From positions 1-26,620 of the forward strand of contig CAAGLF010000011.1 of the NCBI GenBank assembly GCA_900770705.1: a stretch of DNA of 26,620 bases, read 5' to 3'. Within the stretch, counting starts at the first letter, position 1, and each line of letters opens with the position of its first letter. Source of the stretch: Bacteroidaceae bacterium (GTDB taxonomy: Bacteria; Bacteroidota; Bacteroidia; Bacteroidales; Bacteroidaceae). Under the pieces are notes generated by a model. The model made no database searches. It saw only the letters and a program-made list of their open reading frames with translations, and was not told the DNA's origin. Shown here in pieces: positions 1 to 6,731 of this stretch. A program made the translations under genes and the position numbers.

Positions 1-397
1 CCAGCTGCTGGAGCGTCTGTGCAGCACGAATGACGCCGGTCTCTGTAAGCGCTTTGATGGTGATAGCATCGGTGGTCACCTCCAGCGAGTAAGCCTCATC
101 GGGGAAAAGATTGACCGAATGGTTGAAAGCACCAGGTATCTCCTCTACCAGCTGCACTGTCACCTGTGGTGTCGCAGCGGCGTCCACGGTACATCCGTAT
201 TCTGCCAATACATTGCTGAGATAAACACAGTTGGTCGGATCCTCCAGATTGATAGGTCTCCCCAACTGGAAGGCCGGCTGACCGGTAGCAGTCAGCACGT
301 GAGGCTTGGGCAACAAGTCTGAGATTTTCGCCTCTATCGGCAACGCGGCACACAGAGCTGTTGCCATAAGCAAGGTACGTAGATAAATCTTCATCAT
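1..397 (-). CDS. Beta-N-acetylhexosaminidase, GH20 family (5' part only)
   Basis: The first 132 codons of a secreted glycoside hydrolase are present; the 3' end lies outside the window. The start is a double ATG (397 or 394) followed by a signal peptide of about 23 residues ending near 'PIEAK'. The rest matches the N-terminal alpha/beta domain that precedes the GH20 barrel (GH20b): it begins 'LLPKPHVLTATG', has the 'DEAYSLEVTTDAITIKA' core and ends in 'TGVIRAAQTLQQL', a pattern typical of Bacteroidales hexosaminidases. Such enzymes remove terminal N-acetylglucosamine or N-acetylgalactosamine from glycans in the periplasm or at the cell surface. The catalytic Asp-Glu pair would lie in the missing barrel, so activity cannot be judged. 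A perfect Bacteroidetes -7 box lies about 120 bp upstream. The family call rests on pattern recognition of this domain only. Confidence 0.82.
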   Translation of the reverse strand, partial: MMKIYLRTLLMATALCAALPIEAKISDLLPKPHVLTATGQPAFQLGRPINLEDPTNCVYLSNVLAEYGCTVDAAATPQVTVQLVEEIPGAFNHSVNLFPDEAYSLEVTTDAITIKALTETGVIRAAQTLQQL

Positions 398-704
398 CGA
401 TTGGTATTAAATTTTAGGTTTGTTTTCAAATTTCACGCCCACAGTGCGCTCCCTCTCCTATCCGTTACGACAAAGATGGACGCGCAAACGATATGCTATC
501 AGAGAGAGGTTTACGCGGCAAATATACCAAAAAAAGTCTTATCTAAGAGTTAATCACGCCTTTTTGTGTCTCCGAACGACATTTTCCCCATTTGGAGTAT
601 CCATTCCGCCTGATGAGAACGGCACGTATATGCCTTTTTCTGTTTCACAGGCAGACTGACGAAAGGAATGGCCAATCCACAGTGCGAAGGAGGGGCACAC
701 CTAA
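398..704. other. Intergenic region between the GH20 and MATE genes
   Basis: These 307 bases hold the GH20 promoter and leader and the region after the MATE stop codon. No credible gene is seen. The short open frames on either strand lack family-like composition. No strong terminator hairpin with a T run is visible behind the MATE gene. Confidence 0.6.
519..526 (-). promoter_or_regulatory. Bacteroidetes -7 promoter element (TATATTTG) for the GH20 gene
   Basis: Read on the minus strand the bases are TATATTTG, a perfect match to TAnnTTTG. A T-rich stretch lies directly upstream, but no clear TTTG -33 box is visible at 19-21 bp. A start about 5 bases downstream would give a leader of roughly 115 nt before the ATG at 397. 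Confidence 0.55.
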
Positions 705-2054
705 TTATCCTGCGCTGAGCACACCACGCATATACCTCCGATAAGTAAAATAAAACAGCACCGCCGCCGTAAACAGACCTGCCGAGAAGGCCAGGAATAT
801 GCCGATGATACCCCAACAGGCTACAAAGCCCAGCAGATAGGCTGCCGGAATGCCCACGAAGAGGTAGCTCACCGCCGCTATCCACATCATAGGCATTACG
901 TGGCCCGTGCCGCGCAAGGCACCGGCATAACAAATCTGCATTGCATCGCTGTACTGATAGAGCGTCAGCGGCAGAAGCAGAATCAGACAGGTCTGTACAA
1001 CACCTTCATCGGTAGTAAACAGGCTGACCAGGCTATTTCCGAACAGCAGAAAAGCCGCACCGGCCACCGTGGCCATCACCAGCAACAAATTGCGACCGGC
1101 GGACGTGGCCCGCCGTGCCTCTTGCCAGCTCTGCGTACCACAGAAACCAGCCACCCGAATGCTCATCGCGGCTGCAAAGCTGTAGTAGAAAAGAAAACCC
1201 AACGTCCCCACCGTAACCATAATCTGATAAGAGGCCAGCTGCACGGCGCCCAGCCAGCCGGCCATCACCGCACTACAAGTGAAGGAGCCGGTCTCCATTC
1301 CTATCTGCAAGGATACGGGAAAAGACTTTGCATTGACCAGACGCAATTGGCTGCGACTCAGCGACACGGACAGGAAACCAGCACGATAAGGAGCATATCG
1401 GGGACCTGACAAGATACGCCATACGATACACAGAGCCATCGCCGCACGGGAAATGAGCGTGGCCAGACCGGCGCCCAGCAGTCCCAGCTCGGGGAAAGGC
1501 CCCACACCGAAAATGAGCAGGAAGTTAAGCAGGATATTCAACAGGTTGCCGCCGAGCAGTGTCCACATCCCCGTGGCGGTATCGGTGGTTCCGTCCGTAA
1601 ACTGGCGCAAAACGTTGAACAGAATGACGAAAACCATCGAAATCAGGATGGTCAGATAGTAAGGAGCGGCCAGCGGAAGAATCTCACGGGGCTGCCCGAA
1701 CAAATCGAGCCGGAAGTACAGTCCCGTCATCACCAACAGGAACAGCCCGCCATAGAGCAAATTGGCCACAAGAGCGTTCTTCAACAGACCGCCGGCCTCG
1801 CGCTTCTCACCTCTCCCCACACGGGAAGACACGAGCGGCGTCAAGCCGTAACTATACCCCATCACGAGAAAGGTAACGAGCGTAAACAGATTACCAACAA
1901 AAGCGGAAGCAGCAAGTGCCTCCGTTGAATAATGCCCCACCATCACGGTGTCGGCGAATCCTTGGACGATAACGCCAAGCTGTCCGATGGCTATGGGTAT
2001 TCCCAAGCGCAGAGTAGAAGTATAATGTCGCACGGAGAATCGGTTAATGACCAC
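705..2054 (-). CDS. MATE family efflux transporter
   Basis: The product is a 449-residue inner-membrane protein with about twelve hydrophobic segments arranged as two homologous halves. That is the normal length and topology of the MATE (NorM/DinF) family, which exports cationic drugs or metabolites in exchange for Na+ or H+. The N-terminal 'LGIPIAIGQLG...GFADTVMVGHYS' is the characteristic first-helix signature, and the second half repeats it as 'SFPVSLQIGMETGSFTCSAVM'. The start used is a GTG at 2054, because homologs begin only a few residues before the 'RHYTSTLRLGIP' stretch. It lies 34 bp after the glycine-zipper lipoprotein gene and is probably the last gene of the rsmI operon. The substrate cannot be deduced. 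Confidence 0.92.
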   Translation of the reverse strand: MVINRFSVRHYTSTLRLGIPIAIGQLGVIVQGFADTVMVGHYSTEALAASAFVGNLFTLVTFLVMGYSYGLTPLVSSRVGRGEKREAGGLLKNALVANLLYGGLFLLVMTGLYFRLDLFGQPREILPLAAPYYLTILISMVFVILFNVLRQFTDGTTDTATGMWTLLGGNLLNILLNFLLIFGVGPFPELGLLGAGLATLISRAAMALCIVWRILSGPRYAPYRAGFLSVSLSRSQLRLVNAKSFPVSLQIGMETGSFTCSAVMAGWLGAVQLASYQIMVTVGTLGFLFYYSFAAAMSIRVAGFCGTQSWQEARRATSAGRNLLLVMATVAGAAFLLFGNSLVSLFTTDEGVVQTCLILLLPLTLYQYSDAMQICYAGALRGTGHVMPMMWIAAVSYLFVGIPAAYLLGFVACWGIIGIFLAFSAGLFTAAVLFYFTYRRYMRGVLSAG

Positions 2055-2088
2055 GCAGACGAAACAGACGGGCGGTGCGGAAAGTCCT

Positions 2089-2772
2089 CTACCGTTTGCG
2101 AGTTTCCAACGTGAAGGATTTGACAGTTCGCGGCTGGCTTCCGCCGCCCACTTGCACGGTGAAGCGTACCCGCCCAGCCTTCAATTTGTCTCCGGTCCGC
2201 ACGGCAGCACGATAGCGGACGCCCTGACCAGGAAGTATCTCGCTGATGATGGCAGTGGGGGATATACGAATCCGCTTATTGTCACAGCTGATGACGGGAG
2301 CGACGCCCCGCAAGATTCGTGTCCCCCTATTGTAGATATCCATCTCGATGAATGCCTCTTTGCCAGGAGACAGGAAGTGGTGGCCGGCGGGGTCGAGATA
2401 GCGGACATTGACAACTTCCAAATCGTTGTAAGCCGCGGAAGAAGACGACTCAACATAAGTTCGGGGCGTATAGGTATCGTAGCTAACCGGAGCCTCTTTG
2501 TCATAAGCGTGACCGGGAGCAGCGGCAGTGCTGCGATTGGCCTGTTCATCAAGCTGTCCGCCGATGGCCGCTCCGGCCACGGCTCCTGCCACCATTCCCA
2601 CGAGCTGTCCCCTATCGGCACCACGGGGGCCGCCGGACAGTCCGCCAATGGCAGAGCCGAACATACCGCCCAAACCGGCTCCCGTGGCTCCGGCGGCAAA
2701 CTGGTTGTAACTGGTGCAACTCGTGGCTAGCGACACGACAGACAGCAAAAGTGCAAATGGTAGGTTCTTCAT
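2089..2772 (-). CDS. Glycine-zipper lipoprotein
   Basis: This is a 227-residue predicted lipoprotein of unknown function. The signal peptide (1-18) ends at the lipobox-like 'ATSC' with the acylated Cys at 19. Residues about 27-75 form a glycine zipper with repeated G-x3-G spacing ('GAGLGGMFGSAIGGLSGG', then 'GMVAGAVAGAAIGG'), as in outer-membrane lipoproteins with glycine-zipper 2TM domains that pack pairs of helices in a membrane. The remainder (about 100-227) looks like a beta-rich domain, with 'YNDLEVVNVRYLDPAGHHFLSPG' and 'RIRISPTAIISEILPGQGVRYRA'. Only 9 bp separate it from the upstream coiled-coil lipoprotein gene, so the two are almost certainly co-transcribed. They may act together at the envelope; that is inference. 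Confidence 0.85.
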   Translation of the reverse strand: MKNLPFALLLSVVSLATSCTSYNQFAAGATGAGLGGMFGSAIGGLSGGPRGADRGQLVGMVAGAVAGAAIGGQLDEQANRSTAAAPGHAYDKEAPVSYDTYTPRTYVESSSSAAYNDLEVVNVRYLDPAGHHFLSPGKEAFIEMDIYNRGTRILRGVAPVISCDNKRIRISPTAIISEILPGQGVRYRAAVRTGDKLKAGRVRFTVQVGGGSQPRTVKSFTLETRKR

Positions 2773-2781
2773 CGTTCCGCG

Positions 2782-3657
2782 TTATTTTACTACGACCACA
2801 AGAAATTTGCTGACGCTCCAGAATTTTTGCGGATTCGAAATTCTCAGCGTATATTGCCCTTGCGAATCTTTGTCGAGGGTATAGCTGTCTACTGGGTGAG
2901 TAGTCATCAGCTTGGCAGACTTCGAGTAAAGTTTGATGGTCTTGGTCACCCGAATGTCGATACGGGTGAAATAGTCCTTCACGGCAGCGCCGCTTTTGAG
3001 TACATCGTTCTTTTCCAACACGTGCTGCGCCTTCAGTTCCTTCTTGGTGCCATATACGTAGTACGCAGTGTTGAGTTCCTTCTCCTGTTCAGCCAGGGTT
3101 GTGTTCTTTTCCTCATTCTGCCGGTTGAGTTCCTCCACGTTCTCTCCCAGTCGGTCTATCTCTTCGTTCTGTCGTGCGATGGTAAGATCTTGTTCCTCGA
3201 GGCGTGCTTTCAGCGCCTCTATCTCTTTTTGCTTCTCATCCATCTGCCGGGAGAAGTTGTCGAGCATTTCCTCGTAACTTGTCTTCTGTTTGGCGCCAGC
3301 CTGGGTGGCAACCCTCAGCTGGCTACGCAGATTGGCAATCAATTCTCTGTTCAGTTTCATCTGCCGGCTGATGAATGCCATCTCGTCGGCTATCTGTGTA
3401 CGGTCGGCAGCCTCACCCTGTGCCGTTTCTACATTGATGCGTCCTTCTGCCTCGGAGATTTGCCGGAGGCCATCGGAGATTTGCCGGATGGTCTCAGCCA
3501 AATCGTTCGACTCGTTCTGCGTATCGGCAAGAGCACGCTTCAAGGAATCAATGGTTACCTGGGCCGGATCGTAGGTGCTTTCCTTCTCTTTTTTTGTATT
3601 ACAGGCGGTCAGCGCGATCAGCAGGATGCCTGCCAGAAGTAAGACGGAATGTCTCAT
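2782..3657 (-). CDS. Coiled-coil lipoprotein (possible Cbp1-like adhesin family)
   Basis: This is a 291-residue lipoprotein. A signal peptide is followed by the lipobox 'LTAC' with Cys at 19. From about residue 30 to 195 the sequence is a long, heptad-rich coiled coil dense in E, K, Q and R ('EEQDLTIARQNEEIDRLGEN', 'RQNEEKNTTLAEQEKELN'). A compact C-terminal domain (about 200-291) begins 'TAYYVYGTKKELKAQHVLEK' and ends 'FWSVSKFLVVVVK'. This architecture is common in Bacteroides. It resembles proteins annotated as Cbp1-type collagen-binding adhesins, but I offer that only as a possibility. The gene starts 36 bp after rsmI and is followed after 9 bp by the glycine-zipper lipoprotein gene. No separate -7 box is seen upstream, which supports read-through from rsmI. 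Confidence 0.82.
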   Translation of the reverse strand: MRHSVLLLAGILLIALTACNTKKEKESTYDPAQVTIDSLKRALADTQNESNDLAETIRQISDGLRQISEAEGRINVETAQGEAADRTQIADEMAFISRQMKLNRELIANLRSQLRVATQAGAKQKTSYEEMLDNFSRQMDEKQKEIEALKARLEEQDLTIARQNEEIDRLGENVEELNRQNEEKNTTLAEQEKELNTAYYVYGTKKELKAQHVLEKNDVLKSGAAVKDYFTRIDIRVTKTIKLYSKSAKLMTTHPVDSYTLDKDSQGQYTLRISNPQKFWSVSKFLVVVVK

Positions 3658-3693
3658 ATTGTGTAGTTTTGAAGTTCGATGTATGATGTTGTT

Positions 3694-4431
3694 TCAACCC
3701 TCAGCCTCATCGCCAGGCAGTTCCGTGAATCCCCTTCCTTTCCGCGGAGCACGCTTGGGAGGCGCATAGCCCTCTACAAGCAACACGAACTCGCCCCGCG
3801 GTTCGGTTTGTACGAAGTGTTCGAGCACAGTGGCGATACTGCCGCGTACGCTTTCCTCGTGTACCTTCGAAATTTCACGACAAGCGGCCATCCGCCGTTC
3901 GGGGCCGAAGATTTCGGCAAATTGACCCAGCGTTTTCACTACGCGGTAGGGAGATTCGTAGAATATCATTGTGCGCTGCTCCTCCTTCAGTTCTTCCAGT
4001 CGCGACTGCCGTCCCTTTTTCTGGGGCAGGAAACCCTCGAAGCAGAAGCGGTCGCAGGGAAGCCCCGAAGCCACCAGAGCAGGCACGAAAGCCGTCGCAC
4101 CAGGCAGACACTGCACCTCTGCCCCCAGTTCCACACAAGCTCTCACCAGCATAAAGCCGGGATCGGAGATGGCAGGCGTGCCGGCGTCGGATATGAGCGC
4201 TATGGTTTCACCGGCCAGCACGCGCCGGGCGAAGGTCTCTGCCGTCTGGTGTTCGTTGAACTTATGATGGGAGGCCAGCCGCGCCTCTATTCCAAAGTGT
4301 TTGAGCAGTACGGAAGAGGTACGGGTATCTTCGGCCAGCACGAGCTCGGCTTCCTTCAGAATGCGCAGGGCACGGAGGGTGATGTCCTCCAGATTTCCCA
4401 CCGGTGTGGGCACAAGATAAAGTATTCCCAT
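3694..4431 (-). CDS. rsmI: 16S rRNA (cytidine(1402)-2'-O)-methyltransferase RsmI
   Basis: RsmI methylates the 2'-hydroxyl of C1402 in the decoding centre of 16S rRNA, using S-adenosylmethionine, in the cytoplasm. The 245-residue product starts 'MGILYLVPTPVGNLEDITLR', the hallmark of the family. It continues with 'LAEDTRTSSVLLKHFGI', 'LISDAGTPAISDPG' (SAM/active-site loop), 'CLPGATAFVPALVASGLP' and 'FEGFLPQKKGRQSRL', all in the normal order. The start at 4431 is preferred over the in-frame ATG at 4455 because family members begin at this motif. In addition a perfect -7 box (TACTTTTG) lies just 4 bp upstream, so the upstream ATG would precede the predicted transcript. Length and motifs are complete. 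It is the first gene of a probable four-gene operon with two lipoproteins and a MATE exporter. Confidence 0.95.
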   Translation of the reverse strand: MGILYLVPTPVGNLEDITLRALRILKEAELVLAEDTRTSSVLLKHFGIEARLASHHKFNEHQTAETFARRVLAGETIALISDAGTPAISDPGFMLVRACVELGAEVQCLPGATAFVPALVASGLPCDRFCFEGFLPQKKGRQSRLEELKEEQRTMIFYESPYRVVKTLGQFAEIFGPERRMAACREISKVHEESVRGSIATVLEHFVQTEPRGEFVLLVEGYAPPKRAPRKGRGFTELPGDEAEG

Positions 4432-4435
4432 AGTG

Positions 4436-4443
4436 CAAAAGTA
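4436..4443 (-). promoter_or_regulatory. -7 promoter element (TACTTTTG) directly at the rsmI start
   Basis: On the minus strand TACTTTTG matches TAnnTTTG exactly. Its last base is only 4 bases before the rsmI ATG, so the transcript would begin at or next to the start codon and would have practically no leader. No convincing -33 box is visible. Confidence 0.5.
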
Positions 4444-4506
4444 GCATTTCCCCACGAAAATGTGAGAAAGCCGACCTGCTTTTTTACTTTTTTAGTGGCT
4501 TATTCG

Positions 4507-4514
4507 TATTTTTG
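4507..4514 (+). promoter_or_regulatory. -7 promoter element (TATTTTTG) for the AI-2E family gene
   Basis: TATTTTTG followed by C matches the Bacteroidetes -7 consensus exactly. T-rich sequence lies about 20 bp upstream, where a -33 element is expected. It is divergent from the rsmI -7 box, and the predicted leader is about 80 nt. Confidence 0.55.
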
Positions 4515-4598
4515 CAGGGTGCCGCCATCGCCCTTTCGCCAGCCACTGTGCCACGAACGGGGGAGAAAGGCAGGACTTTTCACACTGTATTTTCGCCT

Positions 4599-5729
4599 AT
4601 GTTTACCAAAGAAATCAACTTCGATCGCTTCGTGCGCGGACTGATTCTCGTGGCTGGCTTCACGCTGGCCGGCTGGGGTATCCATTCCTTGTCGAGCGTA
4701 CTGCTTCCCTTTGCCATTGCCTGGGTGCTGGCCTATATGCTGTTTCCTGTAGTGCGTTTCTTCCAGTTCACATGCCGCTTGCGTTTCCGCATTCTCTGCA
4801 TTTTCCTAACCCTCCTGCTGGTAGCGGGTATGATTACGGGGCTGCTCTGGCTGGCCGTACCGCCTTTCATTGACGAATGTTCGGTTTTGAAAGACGCCAT
4901 CGTGCGCTACGTGGAGCAGGGAAGCCACAATGCCTCGATTCCGGTGGTCGTGCAGGAATTTTTCCGGGAAAACATCCGCCAGGAGGACTTTGCGCAGTTC
5001 CTCAATGAGCAGGACACGCGACAATTCTTCGAAAACCTGCTCCCCAAACTGGGAACGGTTATCTGGAAGACGGCAAATATGATTATCGGACTGATTTCGT
5101 GGGGCATTACGCTGCTCTACCTTATCTTCCTGCTGCTCGACTACGAACGGCTTTCGACCGATTGGCTGCGCTTTGTGCCACGCAAAAACCGCGCCTTTGC
5201 CCGCGCATTGGCAGCCGATGTGGCCAACGGAATGAGCGGCTACTTCCGCGGACAGGCCTTGGTGGCACTGCTGGTCGGCATTGGCTTCGCCGTGGGTTTC
5301 TACCTGATAGAATTCCCGATGGCCATCGGATTGGGCATTTTCATCGGTCTGCTCAATCTGGTTCCCTATCTGCAGATGGTGGCCATCCTGCCGGCCATCG
5401 CGCTGGCACTGCTCAAAGCGGCGGAGACCGGCCAGAACTTTTGGGTCATACTGCTGGGCGCTTTCGTAGTGTTCCTGGTAGTGCAATCGCTGCAGGATCT
5501 AGTGTTAGTACCGAAGATTATGGGAAACATCATGGGGCTGTCGCCGGCCGTCATTCTGCTTTCGTTGAGCGTTTGGGGCTACCTGCTGGGCTTCCTGGGG
5601 CTGATTATTGCTCTGCCGTTCACTACCCTGCTCCTCTCCTATTATAAAAGATATGTGGTGAGGGAGGAACTGGAAGAGCCGGGCAGCGAGACACTGCCCA
5701 CGGGCTCTGCCACAGATTCCCCGGATTGA
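4599..5729 (+). CDS. AI-2E family transporter (PerM/TqsA-like membrane protein)
   Basis: This 376-residue polytopic inner-membrane protein of the AI-2E/UPF0118 exporter-like family has about seven to eight membrane segments. An N-terminal pair ('FVRGLILVAGFTLAGWGI', 'LLPFAIAWVLAYMLFP') is followed by a third helix and a soluble stretch (about 110-175), then the C-terminal bundle. The family signature is clear in 'FRGQALVALLVGIGFAVGFY', 'IGLLNLVPYLQMVAILPA' and the final 'GNIMGLSPAVILLSLSVWGY'. I chose the ATG at 4599 because an earlier in-frame TTG lies inside the -7 promoter box. Members export autoinducer-2 or act as Na+/H+ antiporters, so the substrate here is open. The gene stands alone and converges on the mmd operon. 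Confidence 0.92.
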   Translation: MFTKEINFDRFVRGLILVAGFTLAGWGIHSLSSVLLPFAIAWVLAYMLFPVVRFFQFTCRLRFRILCIFLTLLLVAGMITGLLWLAVPPFIDECSVLKDAIVRYVEQGSHNASIPVVVQEFFRENIRQEDFAQFLNEQDTRQFFENLLPKLGTVIWKTANMIIGLISWGITLLYLIFLLLDYERLSTDWLRFVPRKNRAFARALAADVANGMSGYFRGQALVALLVGIGFAVGFYLIEFPMAIGLGIFIGLLNLVPYLQMVAILPAIALALLKAAETGQNFWVILLGAFVVFLVVQSLQDLVLVPKIMGNIMGLSPAVILLSLSVWGYLLGFLGLIIALPFTTLLLSYYKRYVVREELEEPGSETLPTGSATDSPD

Positions 5730-5757
5730 CCGTCGGGAGAAGGTCTGCCACAAGCCT

Positions 5758-5800
5758 GCCGCCGGCCTTGGAGAGAGTACTTTTCTCCAAGGCCGGCGGC
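5758..5800. terminator. Perfect 17-bp inverted repeat after the AI-2E family gene
   Basis: Arms at 5758-5774 and 5784-5800 are exact reverse complements and enclose a 9-base loop. This GC-rich hairpin sits 28 bp after the stop codon, between convergent genes. No T run follows on either strand, so it is not a textbook rho-independent terminator. It could act as a transcript-end or 3'-protecting hairpin for both sides. Confidence 0.55.
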
Positions 5801-5872
5801 TGTATATCCGGAGAAGCACCTTTCCTGCCCACGAAATTTCTGATAAGACGCAGGAAAGAGCGTATAGAAAAG

Positions 5873-5930
5873 GCCGGAAGCGGCAGGCATACGGGCGGAA
5901 AAAAGTTACCCGGCACCTGCCGTTTCCGGC
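5873..5930 (-). terminator. Probable terminator of the mmd operon
   Basis: Arms at 5916-5930 and 5873-5887 pair over 15 bp with one mismatch around a 28-base loop. On the minus strand the structure begins 28 bp after the biotin carrier stop codon and is followed by CTTTTC. The T run is short and the loop is long, so the call is moderate. Confidence 0.45.
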
Positions 5931-5958
5931 TAAAGGCTGTAGCGGACGACGTCCGCGC

Positions 5959-6414
5959 TTATCCGATGGTCAAGAGGGTAGCTCCCTCCATCACGCTGTC
6001 GCCTGCGGCCACACAGACGCCGGTGACCTGGCCATCCTGCTCGGCCGTGATGTTGTTTTCCATCTTCATCGCCTCGAGCACAAGCACGGTGTCGCCCTTC
6101 TTGACGGCCTGCCCCACGCTCACCAGCACCTTCGTCACCACGCCGGGCAGGGGAGCCTTCAGCGCAGCGCCGGCACCGGCAGCGCCCTTGGCAGCCGGGG
6201 CAGCGGGTGCCTCGGCTTTGGGAGCGGTGGCGGGGGCAGCTGTTGCGGCCTCGGCAGCAGCCATTTCGGGCAGGGCGGCCTCGTCGATGGCGGATCCCAG
6301 CATTTCTACTTCGAAGGGCATTCCGTTCACTTGCAGGGAGGCCACACGGCCTTTGATGGTCTCGATGGTCACGTCGTAGTTGACGCCGTTGACCTGATAG
6401 CTGTATTGTTTCAT
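5959..6414 (-). CDS. Biotin carrier subunit of acyl-CoA decarboxylase/carboxylase
   Basis: This 151-residue cytoplasmic biotin carrier has three parts: an N-terminal module beginning 'MKQYSYQVNGVNYDVTI' (about 1-45), an Ala/Pro-rich flexible linker (about 46-88), and a biotinyl domain (about 87-151). The biotinylation motif 'EAMKMEN' lies at 114-120, making Lys117 the biotin site. The lipoyl/biotinyl fold is complete to the C-terminus, ending 'GDSVMEGATLLTIG'. It is the third gene of the operon with mmdA, and it would carry CO2 between the carboxyltransferase subunit and a decarboxylase or carboxylase partner. The gamma subunit of methylmalonyl-CoA decarboxylase and the carrier of a propionyl-CoA carboxylase look alike, so the complex is not decided by this gene alone. 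Confidence 0.9.
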   Translation of the reverse strand: MKQYSYQVNGVNYDVTIETIKGRVASLQVNGMPFEVEMLGSAIDEAALPEMAAAEAATAAPATAPKAEAPAAPAAKGAAGAGAALKAPLPGVVTKVLVSVGQAVKKGDTVLVLEAMKMENNITAEQDGQVTGVCVAAGDSVMEGATLLTIG

Positions 6415-6442
6415 TTTTCTTCGCTTTTTCGAAAAGGATTGA

Positions 6443-6706
6443 TTACAATGTCTTCATCTGACGGGCCGGAGCATTCCAGGGAGTGCAGCGACGCTCCAGC
6501 GTGATGGTCGGAGTTTCCTCGTCGTGTACCACCTCGGTCTCATAAGTAAGCAGCGCCAGAGCGATAACACCGGCTATGACGGGCATTTCCTGCGCTGTCG
6601 GAGCCACGGGAGCGCCGTCGAGGGTCACAGCCGCGGGCGCACCGCTACGCTCGCTGAAGGAAATCAGGAGTTCCTTGCCGTCGATAGTATATTTGAACTG
6701 TTTCAT
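6443..6706 (-). CDS. Small OadG-like protein of the mmd operon
   Basis: This 87-residue protein lies between mmdA (25 bp upstream) and the biotin carrier gene (28 bp downstream). The start at 6706 avoids the overlap with mmdA that the longer frame would need. Its first residues 'MKQFKYTIDGKELLISF' closely resemble the start of the neighbouring biotin carrier ('MKQYSYQVNGVNYDVTI'), suggesting a shared N-terminal module. The second half contains 'PVIAGVIALALLTYETEVVHDEE' and then 'TPWNAPARQM'. From memory, this recalls the C-terminal part of Bacteroidales OadG-like proteins, which keep an 'AIAxAL' helix and a 'PW' motif near the end. It may link the transferase and carrier subunits. No start-proximal membrane anchor like that of classical OadG is seen. 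Confidence 0.75.
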   Translation of the reverse strand: MKQFKYTIDGKELLISFSERSGAPAAVTLDGAPVAPTAQEMPVIAGVIALALLTYETEVVHDEETPTITLERRCTPWNAPARQMKTL

Positions 6707-6731
6707 CGTAAATCTGGGATTTGGTAGATTG

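Noticed and set aside
4512..4598. N-terminal extension of the AI-2E family protein from a TTG
   Set aside because: The TTG is inside the perfect -7 box, so it would not be in the transcript.
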